Made by a program: the position numbers and the translations under genes. Source: Flavobacteriaceae bacterium (GTDB lineage: Bacteria > Bacteroidota > Bacteroidia > Flavobacteriales > Flavobacteriaceae). From it: 35,803 nt of DNA. The DNA is taken from assembly GCA_002698745.1 (NCBI GenBank), contig PAAD01000032.1, positions 1 through 35,803 of the forward strand, written 5' to 3'. The notes below the pieces were generated by a model. The model did no database searches, was not told where the DNA came from, and worked only from the letters and a program-made list of their open reading frames with translations. Each line of letters opens with the position of its first letter. Position 1 is the first letter of the stretch. Positions 1 through 7,748 of the stretch are shown here, in pieces.

Positions 1-412
1 ACTCAAAGAAGGCAACAAAGGCGTTTTGTCGGGAGTTCCTAAAAGTTTACCTAGCTTGGTTATGGCCAGTCGTATGCAAGACAAAGCCGCAAGTATTGGT
101 TTTGACTGGAAAAGTATTGACGGGGTAAAAGATAAAATCAAGGAGGAGTTGAACGAATTGGAGCATGAAATTAATCATGGCACAAAAGAAAAAATCACAG
201 ATGAATTTGGGGATGTGTTCTTTTCACTAGTCAATTATGCACGTTTTTTAAAAATTAATCCCGACGACGCACTCTCATCAACAAATAGACGTTTTCGTAG
301 CCGCTTCGAAGCCATGGAAAAGATAGCTAAACAGCAAGGGTATGAACTTGTCAGCCTAACTCCCAAGCAGTGGGAACAGCTTTGGCAAGCAGCCAAGAAA
401 AAGTATACTTAG
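1..412 (+). CDS. mazG: MazG nucleoside triphosphate pyrophosphohydrolase, C-terminal part
   Basis: The reading frame is open from the left edge (codons start at base 2), so the 5' part of the gene lies outside; about 136 residues are visible. It resembles the C-terminal all-alpha MazG domain: an L-S-G-V-P-K-S-L-P linker, the GFDW motif, then the metal-binding EELNELE helix and a later DEFGDVFFSLVN helix, which together supply the Glu/Asp ligands for Mg2+. MazG enzymes hydrolyse NTPs to NMP and pyrophosphate and are thought to clear non-canonical nucleotides in the cytoplasm. The stop codon overlaps the stop of the convergent DUF349 gene by 4 bases. The TTG at base 26 is internal to the conserved domain and is not the true start. 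Confidence 0.88.
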   Translation, partial: LKEGNKGVLSGVPKSLPSLVMASRMQDKAASIGFDWKSIDGVKDKIKEELNELEHEINHGTKEKITDEFGDVFFSLVNYARFLKINPDDALSSTNRRFRSRFEAMEKIAKQQGYELVSLTPKQWEQLWQAAKKKYT

Positions 413-2400
413 CCATTTATCAAAGATTTTACCAAGAGTTTTTTTTCTTCTAAACTATCTAAGCGTTTTTGATGTTGTACGATATCTTCATGAACCTTAA
501 TGACAATTGGATTCTTGTCTTGGTTTTTTCCAAAAAATTGTAAGTTGGTTTCCAGTTGGATAATTTCTTGTTTTATTTCACCAATGCGACGGTTCAGGGA
601 TTGCACTTCCTTGCGTATACTATTATCATCCTCTTTGATACTATCTAGTTTGTTCAAATAATTTTTCTGTGTAATGTCTCCAGATGAAAGACCAATGATC
701 TTATAAGCTTTGTCAACAAGGGTTAAAAAGTCTTTATTTATACTCATCTTGTTCCTAGGGATATAGCCTATGGTATTCCATTTTGATAACATGCTGTCAA
801 TGTCTTTTTCGTTGAACTTGTTATCAGATGAGATCACTTCTTTCAGCGTGGTTAAAAGTTTCATTTTCTCTTTGATATTTTCTTTCTGTATTTCGTTTTG
901 CTGATTGCGATTGGTATCTTTAGTCTCGAAATACTCATTACATAAACCTCTAAACTTCTCATTAAGTTTAATAAAATCTTCTTTTCTCACGGGACCAGCC
1001 ATTTTCCATTGCTTCTGTAGAGCGATGATTTGTGGCGTTGTTTCTTTGTGATTGGTTTGATCTTTTAAGATTTCGGCTTGCTCAATAAGTGCCGTCCGCT
1101 TTGCTACATTAATTGTGTATTCTTTCTTTAGCGTCTTATAGAAGCGGTTTCTTTTTTTGCTAAACCGGTTTGATGTCCTTTTGAAATCTGACCACAGATC
1201 ATTACGTTGTTTCTCAGGTACCTTACCAATAGCAAAAAACGCTTCTCGAAGCCCATTATAGGTTTTTGAAAAATTATTGATATTGGTTTTAGGATTAAAT
1301 TCTTTGACTAATAATTCTTCCATTTGAAGAAGGACAGCTCTTTTCTTGACAAGATTTTCCTCGAAAATAATTTCCTGATTCTTGATAAAGTATCTTCGCT
1401 TATCATGAACAATTTTCGTAGCCTCGCTAAATCTTTGCCAGACCTCTTCGCTGTGTTCTTTGTCTACAGGCCCAAGTTCATCTTTCCATTTTTTGTGTAG
1501 TGTTTGCAGGTGACGAAAGGCCTTTGGAATATCTTCCATAGCTGCTAACGCCTCTGCTTGTTCACAAATTTTTAGTTTTTGTTCTAAATTAAATTTGAAG
1601 TCCAACTCACGTAGTTCTCTGTTTAAGTGTAAGAAATCATAAAAATGACCGACATGGTGGTGATATGTTTTCCAAACATTGTTAGCTTCTATTCTAGGCA
1701 CTTGACCCGTTTCTTTCCATCGCTTTTGTAAATCTTTGAATTGCTTGTATGTGGCGTTTATATCTTGTTCAATACTAATAAGTCCTTTTAGCTCTTCTAT
1801 CAGTGCGAGTCTTTCCTCGAGACTTTTTTGCTGTTTTTCTTCAACACTTTTATAGTATTTGCTTCTGTCTGATTTGTATCTGCGAACAAGATTATTGAAA
1901 TCTTTTAGTAAAGGTGGATTAAAATAAAATGCCTCTTCATTACCTCCTTCGTCAATAAAAGCTTGTCTTTGTATGGTTTTAAGGGCAGTCATTTCTTTTT
2001 CAAAGGCCTTAGTCAAAGCCTCTACTGTCTTTTTTAGACTTTGTATAGGTTTGTTTCTTAAGGCTTCGGAGAAATTATCAAGTATTTTTCTCGGGTCCAT
2101 TCCCTCAAACTCCTGTTCTTTGCCTTCTGTATCAGTTGTTGAATCTTTATAGGCTGTACCACCTGTTGCTTTAGTAGCTTCAACTGCTTCTTCAACAGTC
2201 TTAACTGATTCTTCATGCTGCTTTTCGACCACAGCTTCGATCTCTTCAGCTTGTTCCTCTGTTACCGCTTCAACACTAGGTTTAATAGGTATTTTAGTGG
2301 ATTTGTCTTCTTTTTTGGTAATGGGGATAGAAGTTTCGTCACTTACTTTTTCATCGTTTGCTTTTGGCAAATCGTTGTCGGTTTTTTCCAACATAGTCAT
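409..2400 (-). CDS. DUF349-repeat coiled-coil protein
   Basis: A 663-residue, highly charged, almost entirely helical protein. Residues 1-100 are acidic, rich in Glu, Lys and Thr, and probably disordered. From about residue 200 there are five DUF349-type units, each starting with a K-x-W pattern and a G-x-V/I-P turn (about residues 224, 300, 370, 455 and 545), e.g. LQKRWKETGQVPR. The C-terminus (about 600-650) is another coiled coil. There is no signal peptide or membrane segment, so it is expected in the cytoplasm. The family is widespread in Bacteroidota and I know no firm biochemical role. Two close ATG codons (bases 2400 and 2394) could be the start; I took the first. A 50-base gap separates it from aroE upstream. 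Confidence 0.8.
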   Translation of the reverse strand: MTMLEKTDNDLPKANDEKVSDETSIPITKKEDKSTKIPIKPSVEAVTEEQAEEIEAVVEKQHEESVKTVEEAVEATKATGGTAYKDSTTDTEGKEQEFEGMDPRKILDNFSEALRNKPIQSLKKTVEALTKAFEKEMTALKTIQRQAFIDEGGNEEAFYFNPPLLKDFNNLVRRYKSDRSKYYKSVEEKQQKSLEERLALIEELKGLISIEQDINATYKQFKDLQKRWKETGQVPRIEANNVWKTYHHHVGHFYDFLHLNRELRELDFKFNLEQKLKICEQAEALAAMEDIPKAFRHLQTLHKKWKDELGPVDKEHSEEVWQRFSEATKIVHDKRRYFIKNQEIIFEENLVKKRAVLLQMEELLVKEFNPKTNINNFSKTYNGLREAFFAIGKVPEKQRNDLWSDFKRTSNRFSKKRNRFYKTLKKEYTINVAKRTALIEQAEILKDQTNHKETTPQIIALQKQWKMAGPVRKEDFIKLNEKFRGLCNEYFETKDTNRNQQNEIQKENIKEKMKLLTTLKEVISSDNKFNEKDIDSMLSKWNTIGYIPRNKMSINKDFLTLVDKAYKIIGLSSGDITQKNYLNKLDSIKEDDNSIRKEVQSLNRRIGEIKQEIIQLETNLQFFGKNQDKNPIVIKVHEDIVQHQKRLDSLEEKKLLVKSLING

Positions 2401-2450
2401 GATTTAAATCAATTCGAATATACAATTTATAGTATACCACTCAAAAAAAA

Positions 2451-3179
2451 TCACGTATTCCATAAGCGCCAAGAGGCTTCTGCTTGCACAACTAGCATAT
2501 TTTTCCCATTTCCAGTCCTTGCTCCAGCTTTTTTACCAGCTTTTATAAAAGCTGTTTCTGTAGGATTATAAATTAAATCGAAAAGTACGTGATCATTTGT
2601 AAGCTGCTCGTAATTGAGATTTGGTTTTTGGAATATGTCAGGATAGGTTCCTAAAGGAGTACAGTTCACAATTAATTTGTGGTCTTTCAAGATTATATCA
2701 GTTATGTCGCTATAGGTTAAATTATTGGTGCTCTTTTTTCTTGAAACATATTGAGTTCCAATTCCCATTTTGTGTAATGCATAGACCACTGCTTTAGATG
2801 CCCCACCAGTACCTAGTACCAATGCGGCTTTAATTTTTTCTGTAATCATAGGAGAAATATTCTTTTGAAAGCCTATGTAATCGGTGTTATATCCCGTTGT
2901 TGTTCCGTCTTTATTGAACACAATGGTGTTCACCGCACCAATAGCTTTTGAAACTTCATCAAGATTATCAAGAAAGGGTATCACTTCTTGTTTGTATGGG
3001 ATAGTAACATTCATCCCTTTAAGTTGAGCGGTTTGTAAAATCATTTTAAAATTAGATAAATCGGCCAGATCAAAATTTTCATAGCAACAATGATTAAGCT
3101 TCTCTTTTTGAAATTTTTCAGTAAAATATGCTTTTGAAAAGGAATAGTCTATGTCCTTACCTAAAAGTCCAAAACGCAT
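2451..3179 (-). CDS. aroE: Shikimate dehydrogenase
   Basis: Catalyses NADPH-dependent reduction of 3-dehydroshikimate to shikimate in aromatic amino acid synthesis (cytoplasm). Visible signatures: the YSFSKAYF substrate-binding Ser motif near the N-terminus, NVTIPYK carrying the catalytic Lys, AIGAVNT, GYNTDYIGF with the catalytic Asp, the dinucleotide-binding LGTGGASK loop, NCTPLG, and the C-terminal LIYNPTETAF and GNGKNMLVVQA motifs. The start was set at the ATG at 3179 because family members begin M-x-x-FGLxG-K; an in-frame upstream ATG at 3197 would add six residues and overlap the DUF368 gene. With 3179 the arrangement is TAA-G-ATG, one base after the DUF368 stop, which suggests co-transcription. 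At 242 residues it is slightly shorter than the enterobacterial enzyme, as is usual for this lineage. Confidence 0.93.
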   Translation of the reverse strand: MRFGLLGKDIDYSFSKAYFTEKFQKEKLNHCCYENFDLADLSNFKMILQTAQLKGMNVTIPYKQEVIPFLDNLDEVSKAIGAVNTIVFNKDGTTTGYNTDYIGFQKNISPMITEKIKAALVLGTGGASKAVVYALHKMGIGTQYVSRKKSTNNLTYSDITDIILKDHKLIVNCTPLGTYPDIFQKPNLNYEQLTNDHVLFDLIYNPTETAFIKAGKKAGARTGNGKNMLVVQAEASWRLWNT

Positions 3180-3180
3180 C

Positions 3181-4107
3181 TTATTTTTTCCGCTCATAAT
3201 AATCTAGTGCAAACACAATAATTAATCCCACTAAACACCAAATTACAGCCCAGGTGGTGTTTGTAATGCTGTTTGTTTGCGTAAAATTAGTAATTCTATT
3301 TGGTGGCCAAAGAATAAATAGCGAACCAAAAATAAATCCAATCAACACGACTTGTAATTCGTCTTTTGCACGCTGCTGTATTTTGTGAATCAAAGCTGAA
3401 AGACTACTGATACCTACCAATGATCCGGTCAGAAATACAGCAAACATAAGGACGTAAGTCTCGTCTTTTGGGAGTAGCTCAACTGTGCTAAAAGTACTTA
3501 TGATGTATCTGCCCAATGCATTTACACTGTCTACAAGCAACAGCGAATAATTCCCCATTAGGATAAGTAAAAACGACCCTGACAAGCCTGGTAAGGTCAT
3601 ACCTATGATACTCAGATACCCGCACAAAAAAATGTATAATAGGCTGGTATTTTCTTTTGATGGAGATAAGTGGCTTAAACTTACACCTACAGCAAGTCCG
3701 ATAATGCCTAATAATATATTTTTTTTATTCCATTTGCTGAAGTTTCGATATAAAATTAGCGCTGATGCCAAAACCAAACCAAAAAATAGTGCCCATACAT
3801 TAAGCGGATAGGCTGTCAGTGCTGCATCTAACAAGAGGGATAAGGTAAAATAGCTCAACACAACCCCAAAAAATAAGGCTATTAAGAACTTACCATTAAT
3901 ATACTGCCAAAAGGTTTTAAAACGGCCTCTAAATAACAACGAAACTGCCTCAAAGTTTAGGCGTTGAAAAGAAAAAATAAGCTCTTCATAAAAGCCTGTA
4001 ACGACGGCTACAATACCACCAGAAACGCCAGGTATTTTATTGGCAATACCCATAGCAATCCCTTTTAGAATTAATAAGCTGTAATCTGATAATGATCGGT
4101 TAGCCAT
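3181..4107 (-). CDS. DUF368 membrane protein, PopT-type undecaprenyl-phosphate transporter (paralogue 2)
   Basis: A 308-residue polytopic inner-membrane protein with about eight to nine hydrophobic segments. Two re-entrant-looking motifs mark the family: IANKIPGVSGG near the N-terminus and LPGLSGSFLLILMG in the middle; their similarity to each other suggests an internal inverted repeat. DUF368 proteins have been shown in other bacteria (PopT) to return undecaprenyl phosphate across the cytoplasmic membrane for reuse in cell-wall and O-antigen synthesis; function here is transferred by family. It overlaps the adjacent DUF368 gene by 8 bases and is followed by aroE after one base. Compared with its neighbour, the first motif has N-K in place of D-V before the Pro-Gly. 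Confidence 0.85.
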   Translation of the reverse strand: MANRSLSDYSLLILKGIAMGIANKIPGVSGGIVAVVTGFYEELIFSFQRLNFEAVSLLFRGRFKTFWQYINGKFLIALFFGVVLSYFTLSLLLDAALTAYPLNVWALFFGLVLASALILYRNFSKWNKKNILLGIIGLAVGVSLSHLSPSKENTSLLYIFLCGYLSIIGMTLPGLSGSFLLILMGNYSLLLVDSVNALGRYIISTFSTVELLPKDETYVLMFAVFLTGSLVGISSLSALIHKIQQRAKDELQVVLIGFIFGSLFILWPPNRITNFTQTNSITNTTWAVIWCLVGLIIVFALDYYERKK

Positions 4108-5041
4108 GGCCTTTAAAGCTAAATTTTTGTAAAAAATACAACAAAAATAATGCCGTTATGAAAGCTGTAAAGGCCAACAATATTTGTGCATCGGGATTGG
4201 CCAAATCAGGCAGAACAACTGCTGTTGTGAGCGGTTCTTCCAAGCCATCGCTGTTGGTGTAGTAAGAGGTGACTTTTTTCCATGGCCACACCTTGTATAG
4301 TGAGCCCAATAAAAAGCCAGTCATTCCAGCCAAAACGATGTTTTTATGTTGGGTAAAAAGCCAACGCAGTATTTTTGCAAAGGCTTTTAGGCCCACCAAA
4401 CCACCTGAAGCCATTACTAAAAAAACTACCAAGCCTTCCACCTCAAAACTCTTTATCTTTTCCAATGAGTTTATAGCTGTTTCATAGGCCCCTAGTAGAA
4501 TTAGAATAAAAGCACCTGAAATACCGGGAAGTATCATAGCTATAACAACAAGCACACCACATAAAAAAAGGTATAACAGACTGTCTGAGCCTGTATTGGG
4601 GGTAATTAGACTAATTCCGAAAGCAACACAAAAGCCTATTACCATCATAGTTAAAGCAATAAAATTCCATTTAGAAACATTATTTTTTAGAATAAAAGCA
4701 CTTGCTAAGATAAGCCCGAAAAAAAAGGCCCATAGTGGTATAGGATAGTTTGTGAGCAAACATGAGACCCAACTGCTTGCAAGCATTATGCTTGTGATAA
4801 CTCCTAGCGCTAAGGTCAATACAAATGAACCATCAAGAGATTGCCAAACCGCTTTTCTATTGCTACTAAAGAGTTGAAGGATAAGCGTTATTGAAACCTT
4901 ATCAATAGCTTTTATAAGTCTTTCGTAGATATGGGTGATAAGTGCAATGGTACCACCCGAAACTCCAGGAACCACATCAGCTGCACCCATTGCCAAACCT
5001 TTAAAATAGACAACAATATATTCTTGCATGAATTGCTTCAT
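4100..5041 (-). CDS. DUF368 membrane protein, PopT-type undecaprenyl-phosphate transporter (paralogue 1)
   Basis: A 313-residue polytopic membrane protein, first gene of a likely DUF368-DUF368-aroE unit. Signature motifs are GAADVVPGVSGGTIALI at the N-terminus and LPGISGAFILILLG in the middle. Family role: recycling of the C55 lipid carrier across the inner membrane. The start ATG at 5041 gives the expected short charged N-terminus, then the first conserved segment. It is clearly paralogous to the next gene but well diverged, so the duplication is old rather than an assembly artefact. A hairpin with a short T-run lies between it and the TPR gene upstream, suggesting its own promoter in the 48-base gap, although I found no strict TAnnTTTG box there. 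Confidence 0.87.
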   Translation of the reverse strand: MKQFMQEYIVVYFKGLAMGAADVVPGVSGGTIALITHIYERLIKAIDKVSITLILQLFSSNRKAVWQSLDGSFVLTLALGVITSIMLASSWVSCLLTNYPIPLWAFFFGLILASAFILKNNVSKWNFIALTMMVIGFCVAFGISLITPNTGSDSLLYLFLCGVLVVIAMILPGISGAFILILLGAYETAINSLEKIKSFEVEGLVVFLVMASGGLVGLKAFAKILRWLFTQHKNIVLAGMTGFLLGSLYKVWPWKKVTSYYTNSDGLEEPLTTAVVLPDLANPDAQILLAFTAFITALFLLYFLQKFSFKGHG

Positions 5042-5060
5042 TAGGCAGTGTGTTGGAATG

Positions 5061-5083
5061 TAAAATTACGCAATCATGCGTAA
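5061..5083 (-). terminator. Weak hairpin terminator after the TPR gene
   Basis: On the minus strand TTACGCA and TGCGTAA (bases 5083-5077 and 5072-5066) form a perfect 7-bp stem with a 4-base loop, followed by TTTTA. It lies 7 bases past the TPR stop codon. The stem has only three G-C pairs, so termination may be partial. Confidence 0.45.
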
Positions 5084-5089
5084 AAAGTA

Positions 5090-6475
5090 CTATGAAATTG
5101 ATAAGGTGTCTTTCACTAAGACCGAAGTCCTTGAAGACGGGAAAGTTTCATATAAAACATCCAGTTCATTTGGATTGATGGCATAGGCATTTTTAAGAAA
5201 GAATGATGCTTCATTTGCCTTTGCTTCCATCATGTAAAAACCAGCCAGCATATAGTTTAGGGAACTGTTTTCAGGATGGAACTCCAAGCCTTGCTGTAAA
5301 GCCTCAATGCCTTTATTATAGTCTTTTAATTGTAACAAAACACCCACCCAGTCTAACCAAGTTTGTAGCTCATAACTTCCAAGATTCACCAAATGTTCGT
5401 ATGCTATATTCGCTTCTTCAAAAAAGCCTAATGCTTTATTTGCTTGTGCATATAAACGCCAATAAATTACATGACTAGAATCAATTTTAACAGCTTTTTT
5501 GCTGTATTGCAATACTTTTTCATAGGATTTGCTGCGCATGTAGTACCCGCATATTGCCAGCCAACTTTTATCTAACAGCGGGTCTTCGTGAATGGCATTT
5601 TTAAGAAACTTGATACCCAAATCATGATTTTTGAGTTTTAAGTGGCATTCTCCAATTCGCAGGAGCGCAAAAGCTGTAGGGTCATCGATTCCAAGCGTAA
5701 TTTCGTAGTGATTAATAGCTTCATTAAATCGTCCCAATTGTTCCAATGCTTTACCAAGCTCTAGATAAGCTCCTATAAAGGTTTCGTCACAAATGATGGC
5801 AAAATCAAAAGATGTTATGGCTTGTTCATACATTTGCTTCGCCAAATACTGTCTTCCCAATTGATGCCATGCTACCTCGTTATATGGGTCTCTGTTTAAA
5901 AACTCGTTCATGTAAGCTATGGCACCGTCATGATCTTTTAACGATTCAAAGCAATAAATAATGTTATACAGCGCATGATTATCTGTGACTTCTTCCTCTA
6001 AACATCTAATGAAATACTCTTTTGCCATAAAAAAGGAGTCTAGATGGAGGTATTCCATAGCGAGGAGGGCATGGAACTCATATTTGTTATCTGTATGCAT
6101 CAAGCCTTTTTTGAGCGAATCGATAGCTTCTTGATGCTTATTACACTTTGACTGTATTACAGCTAAATGCTGAAAAGCATAAGGATTAAAAGGCTCAATG
6201 GCAATTAGATTGTCTACTAAAATGCGTGCTTCTTCGTATGAATTTGTAAGTGTGTAGTATTCAATAAGAAGTAATATAAGTTCTGTTGCATTAGGGTGCT
6301 GGTTGAGTCCAACTTCGATGGCTTTTTTAGCCATACTTAGGTTAGCAGAATCAATATAATACTGTCCAATTTCTTCAAATTCTGATGCATCGAAATATTG
6401 TATTTCATTAGTTTTGAGCATAGACTCAAATCGCGAAATGGAAAATTTTGAAAAATCGCCAAAAGGAAACTTCAT
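5090..6475 (-). CDS. Tetratricopeptide-repeat protein
   Basis: A 461-residue soluble protein made almost wholly of about twelve TPR units of roughly 34 residues. Characteristic unit positions can be read, for example AWHQLGRQYLAKQMYEQAI and AYLELGKALEQLGRFNEAI, with the small-residue/large-residue spacing and a Pro or Asp at the turn. No signal peptide or membrane segment is present, so a cytoplasmic scaffold role is the simplest reading; the partner is unknown. The start MKFPFGDFSKFS is the only plausible one. It follows the class III aminotransferase after 77 bases, a gap that contains a small hairpin (6523-6535), and may be read through from that operon or have its own promoter. Confidence 0.8.
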   Translation of the reverse strand: MKFPFGDFSKFSISRFESMLKTNEIQYFDASEFEEIGQYYIDSANLSMAKKAIEVGLNQHPNATELILLLIEYYTLTNSYEEARILVDNLIAIEPFNPYAFQHLAVIQSKCNKHQEAIDSLKKGLMHTDNKYEFHALLAMEYLHLDSFFMAKEYFIRCLEEEVTDNHALYNIIYCFESLKDHDGAIAYMNEFLNRDPYNEVAWHQLGRQYLAKQMYEQAITSFDFAIICDETFIGAYLELGKALEQLGRFNEAINHYEITLGIDDPTAFALLRIGECHLKLKNHDLGIKFLKNAIHEDPLLDKSWLAICGYYMRSKSYEKVLQYSKKAVKIDSSHVIYWRLYAQANKALGFFEEANIAYEHLVNLGSYELQTWLDWVGVLLQLKDYNKGIEALQQGLEFHPENSSLNYMLAGFYMMEAKANEASFFLKNAYAINPNELDVLYETFPSSRTSVLVKDTLSIS

Positions 6476-6522
6476 AACTTTATTATTATTATAAAGCTAA
6501 AAATTGAATTTTAGTTACTGTA

Positions 6523-6535
6523 GGGTCGTTGACCC
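6523..6535. promoter_or_regulatory. Small GC-rich hairpin in the leader of the TPR gene
   Basis: GGGTC and GACCC are perfectly complementary around a 3-base loop in an otherwise A+T-rich 77-base gap. On the minus strand it is not followed by a T-run, so it is not a convincing terminator for the upstream aminotransferase gene. Its role is unknown. Confidence 0.3.
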
Positions 6536-6552
6536 AATTTTCAACAAAGTAA

Positions 6553-7743
6553 TCAACACTTAATTTGATTGAGCACTTTGATGATGATGTTACAGGCTTT
6601 TTTAACCTGTTTTTCAGATATGTTTAGCGGTGGAGAGATACGTACGGCAGCGGGTTCAAAGAGTAAGAAAAACAGCAAAACTCCCTCATTCATACAACTT
6701 TTTACTAACAATTGTGCAATTTTAGCGTCGTCCATAATGAGCGCAAGCATAAGCCCCTTACCTCTTATCTCTTTAATTTTGGGGTGAATAAGTAGTTTTC
6801 TAAATAGTTTTTCTTTGTTAATAGTATTCTCAATCAAACTGCTTTTAAGAATGGTTTCTAAAGTAGCTCTGCATGCCGCAGCAATAACAGGATTCCCACC
6901 AAAAGTAGTGATGTGGCCAAGTGAAGGGGCTTCTTTAAGTTTTACCATATGTTTTTGGTCTGCAATAAATGCTCCTACAGGAAGTCCGCCACCAAGCCCT
7001 TTTCCTATAACCAAAATATCTGGTGCTACATCGTGATCCATAAAGGCAAATAATTTTCCAGTACGTCCAATTCCTGGTTGGATTTCATCAAGAATAAGCA
7101 TGGCACCAACTTGTACACAGCGTTTTTTTACTTTATTCAGATAGCCATTTTCTGGTAATATAAATCCGGCACCACCTTGAATGGTTTCTAAAATAACAGC
7201 AGCTGTTTGGTTGGTTATCTTTTTAAGATCGTCATGATTATTAAATTCGATAAAACATGTGCCAGGTATAAGGGGTCTGTAAGCGCTTTTGCGCAATTCA
7301 TAGCCCATAACACTCATCGCCCCCATGGTATTTCCATGGTAGGCTTTGTTTGCAGCAATTATTTCAGCTCGTCCGGTTACGCGCTTGGCTAATTTTAACG
7401 CACCTTCAATAGCCTCAGTTCCTGAATTTGTTAAATAGGTAGTGTTTAGCTGTTGTGGCAAATGATCGGCTAGTAACTTGGCAAGTAGGACGGGTTCTTT
7501 TTGAACAAACTCCCCGTAGACCATCACATGGAGGTATTTATCTAATTGTCTTTTGATGGCACGTACAACAATGGGGTGTCGATGTCCCAAGCTACAAGCA
7601 GATACACCAGCTACCAAATCCAAGTATTTCTTTTTATTATTATCGTATAAATAACAACCCTTTGCATGAACAATTTCAAGTCCCATTGGGTATGGTGTCG
7701 TTTGCGCTTGAAAATCTTTAAATAACGATGCAAGTGAAGCCAT
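6553..7743 (-). CDS. Class III PLP-dependent aminotransferase
   Basis: A 396-residue fold-type I aminotransferase of the acetylornithine/ornithine/GABA family. Motifs: LTNSGTEAIEGALKLAK (phosphate-binding region), AYHGNTMGAMSVMG, LILDEIQPGIGRTGK with the PLP-binding Asp, and LVIGKGLGGGLPVGAF with the Schiff-base Lys. The omega-amino donor cannot be assigned from sequence: it differs from the ornithine aminotransferase at 14314, and no arginine-pathway gene is nearby. It is the last gene of the long minus-strand run, five bases after the OstA-like gene, so a link to envelope or amino-sugar metabolism is possible but only inferred from position. The Met start directly precedes an amphipathic ASLASLFKDF segment that fits the family. 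Confidence 0.85.
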   Translation of the reverse strand: MASLASLFKDFQAQTTPYPMGLEIVHAKGCYLYDNNKKKYLDLVAGVSACSLGHRHPIVVRAIKRQLDKYLHVMVYGEFVQKEPVLLAKLLADHLPQQLNTTYLTNSGTEAIEGALKLAKRVTGRAEIIAANKAYHGNTMGAMSVMGYELRKSAYRPLIPGTCFIEFNNHDDLKKITNQTAAVILETIQGGAGFILPENGYLNKVKKRCVQVGAMLILDEIQPGIGRTGKLFAFMDHDVAPDILVIGKGLGGGLPVGAFIADQKHMVKLKEAPSLGHITTFGGNPVIAAACRATLETILKSSLIENTINKEKLFRKLLIHPKIKEIRGKGLMLALIMDDAKIAQLLVKSCMNEGVLLFFLLFEPAAVRISPPLNISEKQVKKACNIIIKVLNQIKC

Positions 7744-7748
7744 TGCAA

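Noticed and set aside
2215-2571. Plus-strand open frame of 118 codons opposite the DUF349 and aroE genes.
   Set aside because: It spans two well-supported minus-strand genes and its Phe-rich translation is the antisense of Lys/Glu-rich coding sequence.
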